Origin: Polytrichum commune
Lineage: Eukaryota; Streptophyta; Polytrichopsida; Polytrichales; Polytrichaceae
Length of the DNA: 64,000 nucleotides
Reading direction: 5' to 3'
Assembly (NCBI GenBank): GCA_950295325.1
Contig: OX485804.1
Location: 26,972,001-27,036,000 of the forward strand
In this document: positions 12,385-23,911 of the stretch, piece after piece
Layout: each line of letters starts with the position of its first letter
How positions within the stretch are numbered: the stretch's first letter is position 1
Translations under genes and position numbers: made by a program
The notes under the pieces: generated by a model
The model's input: only the letters and a program-made list of their open reading frames with translations
Database searches by the model: none
Told to the model about the DNA's origin: nothing

Positions 12385-13768
12385 CACGGGGAGGTCACTT
12401 AGTGCATTTTAAAAACGACGTGCGGCATAATCACGGGGAGGTCACTCAGTAGGATTTTTGTGTACCACGTGCAGCGGAGGGGTATTTGTTTAGGGGCTAT
12501 TTACCTCCAAGGCACGAATTAAAAGCTCCCTATAATTATATAATAATCTAAAATGGCCTATTTTTTTGTACCCTATCATTACTTATAATGCCCATGTCAT
12601 TGAAATTTTTTGTAGTCTATATTCCTTTTAATTAAAAAAATTGAATTTAAGAATGTATGCAATGCAAAAGTGATGGGAAAAGCATGGCAACAAAAAAATA
12701 TAAAAATTACGTACCATTGCAAAAACCAAGTATAAAAACTCCTCCAAGCAAGATCTTTATGTGGATCAAGTTTGTTATCTATAGGATCTGATTGTGGGGT
12801 GCATTTTGTCCAACGGATCACAACAATGTTATTGTCAACTGTAAAATCCGTTGCCGAACGAAAAAGGGGACGTTCAATGACTGATGTTAAAGCTGGAAAT
12901 GCTACTAACATATTGAACGGAGTAGATTCCAGTTCATGGTGGGTGGGTAGGGTGCAGGCTATGCGGCGGCGCAATGGGAAACAATTTGGAGTACTTAGGC
13001 AAGCGGTTGACCTCCTTGCTCGAACGGAGGAATTAGGGAGGAGAACTCCTAATAATTCCCACATCGAAGTAATGTTGCAATATTATAGAAATATCCAGGC
13101 TGTAACAAATTTAAGTATGATCACACGGATAGCAAATGGATTGATGTAGATTGTATTATATCTACGGTAACCATGAGCTACAATTCTACAAATGAGGTGT
13201 ACACTCTTGATAGGAATGATTCAGAGCAACTGTCCAAGTTTGTGACAGAACAAACTATATAAGATTCATGACCAAGCTTAAAGTGTTTCACACTATATGA
13301 TTTTGGTCTTCACTAGCATGTAAAGTGATTTTGAATAAAGGATTTTTATGGAGCGGGTGTTGTGTTTGTGAACACACACACAATCTTGTTGTGTTTGTAA
13401 ACACACACTCAATCATGTTGTGTTCCATCCTAAGTCTTCTTTTTGTATTTTCACTTTAAGTTTTTGTACTTGGTTTTTGCAATGGTACGTAATTTTTATA
13501 TTTTTTTGTTGCCATGCTTTTCCCATCACTTTTGCATTGCATACATTCTTAAATTCAATTTTTTTAATTAAAAGGAATATAGACTACAAAAAATTTCAAT
13601 GACATGGGCATTATAAGTAATGATAGGGTATAAAAAAAATAGTTCATTTTAGAATATTATATAATTATAGGGAGCTTTTAATTCGTGCCTTGGAGGTAAA
13701 TAGCCCCTAAACAAATACCCCTCCGCCGCACGTGGTACACAAAAATCCTACTAAGTGACCTCCCCGTG
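12385..13768. mobile_element. 1,384-bp long-TIR DNA element inserted in an LRR unit
   Basis: TIRs of about 309 bp pair 12432-12740 with 13459-13768 and start CACGGGGAGGTCACT. An extra 47-bp terminus at 12385-12431 repeats the same start. An exact 8-bp target duplication CTTTCCTC lies at 12377-12384 and 13769-13776. The host LRR unit gives the empty site, because the consensus there has one copy of a TTTTCCTCAAAG-like word. The interior has a coding remnant: frame 13089-13262 on the plus strand reads DSKWIDVDCIISTVTMSYNS and ends in a stop. I do not recognise a transposase. It belongs to the same family as the element at 4791-5200. Confidence 0.85.
12597..13262 (+). pseudogene. Coding remnant inside the TIR element, family unknown
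   Basis: A plus-strand frame at 12772-13149 contains MRRRNGKQFGVLRQAVDLL. A different frame at 13089-13262 continues in protein-like fashion (VYTLDRNDSEQLSKFVTEQT) to a stop, so at least one frameshift or lost intron separates them. It may be a captured host fragment or a transposase relic. Confidence 0.3.
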
Positions 13769-16700
13769 CTTTCCTCAAAGAATTGCGTTCATTGAATGAT
13801 GATTCCCTTAAAGCCTTAGAGTACATATTTTGGAAAGGAACTCTTCCAAAGCCTCGCAATTACCTATGTACAATTTCTTCAAACAGATTAACCCCCAATC
13901 CTTCCTATAATTTCTTCAAACATATGCATTCACGGATTGATAGTTTGTCCAAAGCCTTTACAATGCATATTCTTGTAGGGAACTCCTTTGGAGCCTCGTA
14001 TTCCCAAATGATCAATTTCTTCAAACCAGTCAACCCCCCCAACCCTTCAAGTATTACATTAAAATCTAATTCCTCCAAAGCCTTAAAAGTGGATACTCTA
14101 GAAGGGAACTCCTCCAAGGCCTCGTAATCCCTCATGTCTAATTCTTTCAAATAATTCAACCCCTCCAACCCTTTCGGTATTTCTATCAAAGATTTGCACC
14201 CTCTGAAAACTTATACCTCCAAAGCCTTAACAGTGCATACTCCAGAAGGCAACTCCTCAAAGACCTCACAATCCCTCATGCCCAATTGCTTCAAACAACT
14301 TAACGCCCCCAACCCTTCTGGTATTTTCCTCAAAGATTTGCATATTTTGAATGATAATTCCTCCAAAGCTTTGAGAGTGCATATTCCGAAAGGGAACTCC
14401 TCCAAGGCCTCGCAATCCCACATCATCAATTTCTTCAAACAAGTCAACCTCCTCAACCCTTCCGGTAATTTCCTCAAAGATTTGCATCCATTGAAATGTA
14501 ATTCCTCCAAAGCCTTGAGAATGCATATTCCGGAAGGGAATTCCTCCAAGGCCTCGCAATCCCGCATCATCAATTTCTTCAACGAAGTCAACCCCCCAAA
14601 CCCTTCCTGTATTTTCCTCAAAGATTTGCATCCATTGAAATGTAATTCCTCCAAAGCCGTGAGAGTGCAAATTCCGGAAGGGAACTCCTCCAAGGCCTCG
14701 CAATCCCACATCATCAATGTCTTCAAACAAGCCAACCCCCCTAACCCTTCCTGTATTTTCCTCAAAGATTTGCATCCATTGAAATGTAATTCCTCCAAAG
14801 CCTTGAGAGTGCCTATTCCGGAAGGGAACTCCTCCAAGGCCTCGCAATCCCACATCCTCAAATTCTTCAAACAAGTCAACCCCCCCAACCCTTCCGGTAT
14901 TTTCCTCAAAGATTTGCATCCATTGAAATGTAATTCCTCCAAAGCCTTGAGAGTGCCTATTCCGGAAGGGAACTCCTCCAAGGCCTCGCAATCCCACATC
15001 CTCAAATTCTTCAAACAAGTCAACCCCCCCAACCCTTCCGGTATTTTCCTCAAAGATTTGCATCCATTGAAATGTCATTCCTTCAAAACCTTGAGAGTGC
15101 ATATTCCGGAAGGAAACTCCTCCAAGGCCTCACAATCTGAGCTGTATAATTTCTTCAAACAAGTCAAAACCCCCAACCCTTCCGGTATTTTCCTCAAAGA
15201 TTTGCATCCATTGAAATGTAATTCCTCCAAAGCATTGAGAGTGCCTATTCCAGAAGGGAACTCCTCCAAGGCCTCGCAATCCCGCATCATCAATTTCTTC
15301 AACCAAGTCAACCCCCCAAACCCTTCCGGTATTTTCCTCAAAGATTTGCATCCATCGAAATCTAATTCCTCCAAAACCTTGAGAGTGCATATTCCGGAAG
15401 GGAACTCCTCCAAGGCCTCGCAATCCCACATCATCAATTTATTTAAACAAGTCAACCCCCCCAACCCTTCCGGTATTTTCCGTAAAGATTTGCATCCTGT
15501 AAATGATAATTCCTCCAAAGCCGTGAGAGTGCAGATTCCGGAAGGGAACTCCTCCAAGGCTTCGCAATCCCACATCATCAATTTCTTTAAGCAAGTCAAC
15601 CCCCCTAACCCTTCCGGTATTTTCCTCAAAGATTTGCATCCATTCAAATGTAATTCCTCCAAAGCCTTGAGAGTGCATATTCCGGAAGGGAACTCCTCCA
15701 AGGCCTTGCAATCCCACATCCTCAAATTCTTCAAACAAGTCAACCCCCCCAACCTTTCCGGTATTTTCCTCAAAGATTTGCATCCATTGAAATGTAATTC
15801 CTCCAAAGCCGTGAGAGTGCATATTCCGGAAGGGAACTCCTCCAAGGCCTCGCAATCCCGCATCATCAATTTCTTCAACCAAGTCAACCCCCAAAACCCT
15901 TCCGGTATTTTCCTCAAAGATTTGCATCCATCGAAATCTAATTCCTCCAAAACCTTGAGAGTGCATATTCCGGAAGGGAACTCCTCCAAGGCCTCGCAAT
16001 CCCACATCATCAATGTCTTCAAACAAGCCAACCCCCCCAATCCTTCCGGTATTTTCCGTAAAGATTTGCATCCTGTAAATGATAATTCCTCCAAAGCCGT
16101 GAGAGTGCAGATTCCGGAAGGGAACTCCTCCAAGGCCTCGCAATCCCACATCATCAATGTCTTCAAACAAGCCAACCCCCCCAATCCTTCCGGTATTTTC
16201 CTCAAAGATTTGCATCCTGTAAATGATAATTCCTCCAAAGCCGTGAGAGTGCAAATTCCGGAAGGGAACTCCTCCAAGGCCTCGCAATCCCACATCATCA
16301 ATTTCTTTAAACAACTCAACCCCCCTAACCCTTCCGGTATTTTCCTCAAAGATTTGCATCCTTTGAAATGTAATTCCTCCAAAGCCTTGAGAGTGCATAT
16401 TCCGGAAGGGAACTCCTCCAAGGCCTCGCAATCCCACATCATCAATTTCTTTAAATAAGTCAACCCCCCTAACTCTTCCGGTATTTTCCTCAAAGATTTG
16501 CATCCATCGAAATCTAATTCCTCCAAAACCTTGAGAGTGCATATTCCGGAAGGGAACTCCTCCAAGGCCTCGCAATCCCACATCATCAATGTCTTCAAAC
16601 AAGCCAACCCCCCCAATCCTTCCGGTATTTTCCTCAAAGATTTGCATCCTGTAAATGATAATTCCTCCAAAGCCGTGAGAGTGCAAATTCCGGAAGGGAA

Positions 16701-19700
16701 CTCCTCCAAGGCCTCGCAATCCCACATCATCAATTTCTTTAAACAAGTCAACCCCCCTAACCCTTCCGGTATTTTCCTCAAAGATTTGCATCCATAGAAA
16801 TGTAATTCCTCCAAAGCCTTGAGAGTGCATATTCCGGAAGGGAACTCCTCCATGGCCTCGCAATCCCACATCATCAATTTATTTAAACAAGTCAACCCCC
16901 CCAACCCTTCCGGTATTTTCCGTAAAGATTTGCATCCTGTAAATGATAATTCCTCCAAAGCCGTGAGAGTGCAGATTCCGGAAGGGAACTCCTCCAAGGC
17001 CTCGCAATCCCACATCATCAATTTCTTTAAGCAAGTCAACCCCCCTAACCCTTCCGGTATTTTCCTCAAAGATTTGCATCCATTCAAATGTAATTCCTCC
17101 AAAGCCTTGAGAGTGCATATTCCGGAAGGGAACTCCTCCAAGGCCTTGCAATCCCACATCCTCAAATTCTTCAAACAAGTCAACCCCCCCAACCTTTCCG
17201 GTATTTTCCTCAAAGATTTGCATCCATTGAAATGTAATTCCTCCAAAGCCGTGAGAGTGCATATTCCGGAAGGGAACTCCTCCAAGGCCTCGCAATCCCG
17301 CATCATCAATTTCTTCAACCAAGTCAACCCCCAAAACCCTTCCGGTATTTTCCTCAAAGATTTGCATCCATCGAAATCTAATTCCTCCAAAACCTTGAGA
17401 GTGCATATTCCGGAAGGGAACTCCTCCAAGGCCTCGCAATCCCACATCATCAATGTCTTCAAACAAGCCAACCCCCCCAATCCTTCCGGTATTTTCCTCA
17501 AAGATTTGCATCCTGTAAATGATAATTCCTCCAAAGCCGTGAGAGTGCAAATTCCGGAAGGGAACTCCTCCAAGGCCTCGCAATCCCACATCATCAATTT
17601 CTTTAAACAACTCAACCCCCCTAACCCTTCCGGTATTTTCCTCAAAGATTTGCATCCTTTGAAATGTAATTCCTCCAAAGCCTTGAGAGTGCATATTCCG
17701 GAAGGGAACTCCTCCAAGGCCTCGCAATCCCACATCATCAATTTCTTTAAACAAGTCAACCCCCCTAACTCTTCCGGTATTTTCCTCAAAGATTTGCATC
17801 CATCGAAATCTAATTCCTCCAAAACCTTGAGAGTGCATATTCCGGAAGGGAACTCCTCCAAGGCCTCGCAATCCCACATCATCAATGTCTTCAAACAAGC
17901 CAACCCCCCCAATCCTTCCGGTATTTTCCTCAAAGATTTGCATCCTGTAAATGATAATTCCTCCAAAGCCGTGAGAGTGCAAATTCCGGAAGGGAACTCC
18001 TCCAAGGCCTCGCAATCCCACATCATCAATTTCTTTAAACAAGTCAACCCCCCTAACCCTTCCGGTATTTTCCTCAAAGATTTGCATCCATAGAAATGTA
18101 ATTCCTCCAAAGCCTTGAGAGTGCATATTCCGGAAGGGAACTCCTCCATGGCCTCGCAATCCCACATCATCAATTTATTTAAACAAGTCAACCCCCCCAA
18201 CCCTTCCGGTATTTTCCGTAAAGATTTGCATCCTGTAAATGATAATTCCTCCAAAGCCGTGAGAGTGCAGATTCCGGAAGGGAACTCCTCCAAGGCTTCG
18301 CAATCCCACATCATCAATTTCTTTACGCAAGTCAACCCCCCTAACCCTTCCGGTATTTTCCTCAAAGATTTGCATCCATTCAAATGTAATTCCTCCAAAG
18401 CCTTGAGAGTGCCTATTCCGGAAGGGAACTCCTCCAAGGCCTCGCAATCCCGCATCATCAATTTCTTTAACCAAGTCAACCCCCCTAACCCTTCCGGTAT
18501 TTTCTTCAAAGATTTGCATCCATTGAAATGTAACTCCTCCAAAGCCTTGAGAGTGCGTATTCCGGAAGGGAACTCCTCCAAGGCCTCGCAATCCCGCATC
18601 ATCAATTTCTTCAACCAAGTCAACCCCCAAAACCCTTCCGGTATTTTCCTCAAAGATTTGCATCCATTGAAATGAAACTCCTCCAAAGCCTTGAGAGTGC
18701 ATATTCCGGAAGGGAACTCCTCCAAGGCCTCGCAATCCCACATCATCAATTTCCTCAAACAAGTCAACCCCCCCAATCTTTCCGGTATTTTCCTCAAAGA
18801 TTTGCATCCTGTAAATGATAATTCCTCCAAAGCCGTGAGAGTGCAAATTCCGGAAGGGAACTCCTCCAAGGCCTCGCAATCCCACATCATCAATTTCTTT
18901 AAACAACTCAACCCCCCTAACCCTTCCGGTATTTTCCTCAAAGATTTGCATCCTTTAAAATGTAATTCCTCCAAAGCCTTGAGAGTGCAGATTCCGGAAG
19001 GGAACTCCTCCAAGGCCTCGCAATCCCACATCATCAATGTCTTCAAACAAGTCAACCCCCCCAACCCTTCCGGTATTTTCCTCAAAGATTTGCATCCATC
19101 GAAATCTAATTCCTCCAAAACCTTGAGAGTGCATATTCCGGAAGGAAACTCCTCCAAGGCCTCGCAATCCCACATCATCAATTTCTTCAAACAAGTCAAC
19201 CCCCCCAATCCTTCCGGTATTTTCCTCAAAGATTTGCATCTTGTAAATGATAATTCCTCCAAAGCCGTGAGAGTGCAGATTCCAGAAGGGAACTCCTCCA
19301 AGGCTTCGCAATCCCACATCATCAATTTCTTCAAAGAAGTCAACCCCCCCAATCCTTCCGGTATTTTCCTCAAAGATTTGCATCTTGTAAATGATAATTC
19401 CTCCAAAGCCGTGAGAGTGCAGATTCCGGAAGGGAACTCCTCCAAGGCCTCGCAATCCCACATCATCAATTTCTTTAAACAAGTCAACCCCCCTAACCCT
19501 TCCGGTATTTTCCTCAAACATTTGCAGCCATCGAAATCTAATTCCTCCAAAACCTTGAGAGTGCATATTCCGGAAGGGAACTCCTCCAAGGCCTCGCAAT
19601 CCCACATCATCAATTTCTTCAAAGAAGTCAACCCCCCCAATCCTTCCGGTATTTTCCTCAAAGATTTGCATCTTGTAAATGATAATTCCTCCAAAGCCGT

Positions 19701-20113
19701 GAGAGTGCAGATTCCGGAAGGGAACTCCTCCAAGGCCTCGCAATCCCACATCATCAATTTCTTTAAACAAGTCAACCCCCCTAACCCGTCCGGTATTTTC
19801 CTCAAAGTTTTGCATCCATTGAAATCTAATTCCTCCAAAGCCTTGAGAGTGCATATTCCGGAAGGGAACTCCTCCAAGGCCTTGCAATCCCACATCCTCA
19901 AATTCTTCAAACAAGTCAACCCCCCCAACCCTTCCGGTATTTTCTTCAAAGATTTGCATCCATTGAAATGTAATTCCTCCAAAGCCTTGAGAGTGCCTAT
20001 TCCGGAAGGGAACTCCTCCAAGGCCTTGCAATCCCGCATCCTCAATTTCTTCAAACAAGTCAACCCCCTAGCCCTTCCGGTATTTTCCTCAAAGATTTGC
20101 ATGCATTGAAATG
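13769..20113 (-). pseudogene. Distal part of the LRR array, cut off from the receptor frame
   Basis: On the minus strand the LRR frame is lost at 20114 by TGA (a GAATTA to GAATGA change relative to the consensus). It is then shifted by loss of one base in the C-run near 20067. From about 20066 the LRR frame is open without a break to a TGA at 15075, which has the same sequence change. It then runs on to stops at 14211 and 13905 and decays. About 35 units lie between the two TGA variants (5,039 bp, which is 35 x 144 minus 1). The long open stretch suggests recent expansion from functional units rather than long decay. It could be 3' untranslated sequence, a reservoir for exchange with the functional part, or a separate allele state. 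Confidence 0.7.
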
Positions 20114-23100
20114 TCATTCCTTCAAAACCTTGAGAGTGCATATTCCGGAAGGAAACTCCTCCAAGGCCTCACAATCTGAGATGTATAATTTCTTCAAACA
20201 AGTCAACCCCCCTAACCCTTCCGGTATTTTCCGTAAAGATTTGCATCCTGTAAATGATAATTCCTCCAAAGCCGTGAGAGTGCAGATTCCGGAAGGGAAC
20301 TCCTCCAAGGCCTCGCAATCCCGCATCATCAATTTCTTCAACCAAGTCAACCCCCAAAACCCTTCCGGTATTTTCCTCAAAGATTTGCATCCATCGAAAT
20401 CTAATTCCTCCAAAACCTTGAGAGTGCATATTCCGGAAGGGAACTCCTCCAAGGCCTCGCAATCCCACATCATCAATTTCTTCAAACAAGTCAACCCCCC
20501 CAACCCTTCCGGTATTTTCCTCAAAGATTTGCATCCATCGAAATCTAATTCCTCCAAAACCTTGAGAGTGCATATTCCGGAAGGGAACTCCTCCATGGCC
20601 TCGCAATCCCACATCATCAATTTCTTCAAACAAGTCAACCCCCCCAATCCTTCCGGTATTTTCCTCAAAGATTTGCATCCTGTAAATGATAATTCCTCCA
20701 AAGCCGTGAGAGTGCAGATTCCGGAAGGGAACTCCTCCAAGGCCTCGCAATCCCACATCTTCAATTTCTTCAAAGAAGTCAACCCCCCCAATCCTTCCGG
20801 TATTTTCCTCAAAGATTTGCATCCTGTAAATGATAATTCCTCCAAAGCCGTGAGAGTGCAGATTCCGGAAGGGAACTCCTCCAAGGCCTCGCAATCCCAC
20901 ATCTTCAATTTCTTTAAACAAGTCAACCCCCCTAACCCTTCCGGTATTTTCCTCAAAGATTTGCATCCATTGAAATGTAATTCCTCCAAAGCCTTGAGAG
21001 TGCCTATTCCGGAAGGGAACTCCTCCAAGGCCTCGCAATCCCGCATCATCAATTTCTTCAACCAAGTCAACCCCCAAAACCCTTCCGGTATTTTCCTCAA
21101 AGATTTGCATCCATCGAAATCTAATTCCTCCAAAACCTTGAGAGTGCATATTCCGGAAGGGAACTCCTCCAAGGCCTCGCAATCCCACATCATCAATTTC
21201 TTTAAACAAGTCAACCCCCCTAACCCTTCCGGTATTTTCCGTAGAGATTTGCATCCTTTGAAATGTAATTCCTCCAAAGCCTTGAGAGTGCATATTGCGG
21301 AAGGAAACTCCTCCAAGGCCTCACAATCTGAGATGTATAATTTCTTCAAACAAGTCAACCCCCCTAACCCTTCCGGTATTTTCCGTAAAGATTTGCATCC
21401 TGTAAATGATAATTCCTCCAAAGCCGTGAGAGTGCAGATTCCGGAAGGGAACTCCTCCAAGGCCTCGCAATCCCGCATCATCAATTTCTTCAACCAAGTC
21501 AACCCCCAAAACCCTTCCGGTATTTTCCTCAAAGATTTGCATCCATCGAAATCTAATTCCTCCAAAACCTTGAGAGTGCATATTCCGGAAGGGAACTCCT
21601 CCAAGGCCTCGCAATCCCACATCATCAATTTCTTCAAACAAGTCAACCCCCCCAACCCTTCCGGTATTTTCCTCAAAGATTTGCATCCATCGAAATCTAA
21701 TTCCTCCAAAACCTTGAGAGTGCATATTCCGGAAGGGAACTCCTCCAAGGCCTCGCAATCCCACATCATCAATTTCTTCAAACAAGTCAACCCCCCCAAT
21801 CCTTCCGGTATTTTCCTCAAAGATTTGCATCCTGTAAATGATAATTCCTCCAAAGCCGTGAGAGTGCAGATTCCGGAAGGGAACTCCTCCAAGGCCTCGC
21901 AATCCCACATCTTCAATTTCTTCAAAGAAGTCAACCCCCCCAATCCTTCCGGTATTTTCCTCAAAGATTTGCATCCTGTAAATGATAATTCCTCCAAAGC
22001 CGTGAGAGTGCAGATTCCGGAAGGGAACTCCTCCAAGGCCTCGCAATCCCACATCTTCAATTTCTTCAAAGAAGTCAACCCCCCCAATCCTTCCGGTATT
22101 TTCCTCAAAGATTTGCATCCTGTAAATGATAATTCCTCCAAAGCCGTGAGAGTGCAGATTCCGGAAGGGAACTCCTCCAAGGCCTCGCAATCCCACATCT
22201 TCAATTTCTTTAAACAAGTCAACCCCCCTAACCCTTCCGGTATTTTCCTCAAAGATTTGCATCCATTGAAATGTAATTCCTCCAAAGCCTTGAGAGTGCC
22301 TATTCCGGAAGGGAACTCCTCCAAGGCCTCGCAATCCCGCATCATCAATTTCTTCAACCAAGTCAACCCCCAAAACCCTTCCGGTATTTTCCTCAAAGAT
22401 TTGCATCCATCGAAATCTAATTCCTCCAAAACCTTGAGAGTGCATATTCCGGAAGGGAACTCCTCCAAGGCCTCGCAATCCCACATCATCAATTTCTTTA
22501 AACAAGTCAACCCCCCTAACCCTTCCGGTATTTTCCGTAGAGATTTGCATCCTTTGAAATGTAATTCCTCCAAAGCCTTGAGAGTGCATATTGCGGAAGG
22601 GAACTCCTCCAAGGCCTCGCAATCCCACATCATCAATTTCTTTAAACAAGTCAACCCCCCTAACCCTTCCGGTATCTTCCTCAAAGATTTGCATCCATTG
22701 AAATGTAATTCCTCCAAGGCCTTGAGAGTGCATATTCCGGAAGGGAACTCCTCCAAGGCCTCGCAATCCCACATCATCAATTTCTTTAAACAACTCAACC
22801 CCCCTAACCCTTCCGGTATTTTCCTCAAAGATTTGCATCCATTGAAATGTAATTCCTCCAAAGCCTTGAGAGTGCATATTCCGGAAGGGAACTCCTCCAA
22901 GGCCTCGCAATCCCACATCATCAATTTCTTTAAACAACTCAACCCCCCTAACCCTTCCGGTATTTTCCTCAAAGATTTGCATCCTTTGAAATGTAATTCC
23001 TCCAAAGCCTTGAGAGTGCATATTCCGGAAGGGAACTCCTCCAAGGCCTCGCAATCCCACATCATCAATTTCTTTAAACAAGTCAACCCCCCTAACCCTT

Positions 23101-23911
23101 CCGGTATTTTCCTCAAAGATTTGCATCCATTGAAATGTAATTCCTCCAAAGCCTTGAGAGTGCATATTCCGGAAGGGAACTCCTCCAAGGCCTCGCAATC
23201 CCACATCATCAATTTATTTAAACAAGTCAGCCCCCCTAACCCTTCCGGTATTTTCCTCAAAGATTTGCATCCATTGAAATGTAATTCCTCCAAAGCCTTG
23301 AGAGTGCCTATTCCGGAAGGGAACTCCTCCAAGGCCTCGCAATCCCACATCATCAATTTATTTAAACAAGTCAACCCCCCCAACCCTTCCGGTATTTTCC
23401 GTAAAGATTTGCATCCTGTAAATGATAATTCCTCCAAAGCCGTGAGAGTGCAGATTCCGGAAGGGAACTCCTCCAAGGCCTCGCAATCCCACATCATCAA
23501 TTTCTTTAAACAAATCAACCCCCCTAACCCTTCCGGTATTTTCCTCAAAGATTTGCATCCATGGAAATGTAATTCCTCCAAAGCCTTGAGAGTGCATATT
23601 CCGGAAGGGAACTCCTCCAAGGCCTCACAATCCCACATGTACAATTTCTTCAAACAAGTCAACCCCCCCAACCCTTCCGGTATTTTCCTCAAAGATTTGC
23701 ATCCTTTGAAATCTAATACCTCCAAAGCCTTGAGAGTGCATATTCCGGAAGGGAACTCCTCCAAGGCCTCACAATCCCACATGTACAATTTCTTCAAACA
23801 AGTCAACCCCCCCAACCCTTCCGGTATTTTCCTCAAAGATTTGCATCCATTGAAATGTAATTCCTGCAAAGCCTTGAGAGTGCATATTCCGGAAGGGAAC
23901 TCCTCCAAGCT
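13780..23911 (-). repeat. ~70-unit tandem array of a 144-bp LRR-pair unit
   Basis: Each 144-bp unit codes 48 residues, two 24-residue plant-type LRRs (SLRKIPEGLGGLTCLKKL and ALEEFPSGICTLKALEEL are the two halves). Unit length is kept exactly, with the one 1-bp loss near 20067 as exception. Higher-order duplication is visible: the marker at 16795 recurs at 18091 (1,296 bp, 9 units), one at 20161 recurs at 21313 (1,152 bp, 8 units), and one at 15421 recurs at 16861 (1,440 bp, 10 units). Because the period is a multiple of three and copies are alike, other frames on both strands also stay open and should not be read as genes. Confidence 0.95.

Noticed and set aside
14194-16458. 754-codon plus-strand reading frame, and similar ones to 20109
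   Set aside because: Same antisense effect of a stop-free period divisible by three.
21321-23204. 627-codon second minus-strand frame
   Set aside because: Shifted frame of the LRR array (GGVPFRNMHSQGFGGI type), with no recognisable fold and no link to the receptor exons.
13780-23911. CRISPR-like or satellite array
   Set aside because: There are no unique spacers, and units code continuous LRRs in phase with NB-ARC. The genome is a plant's.
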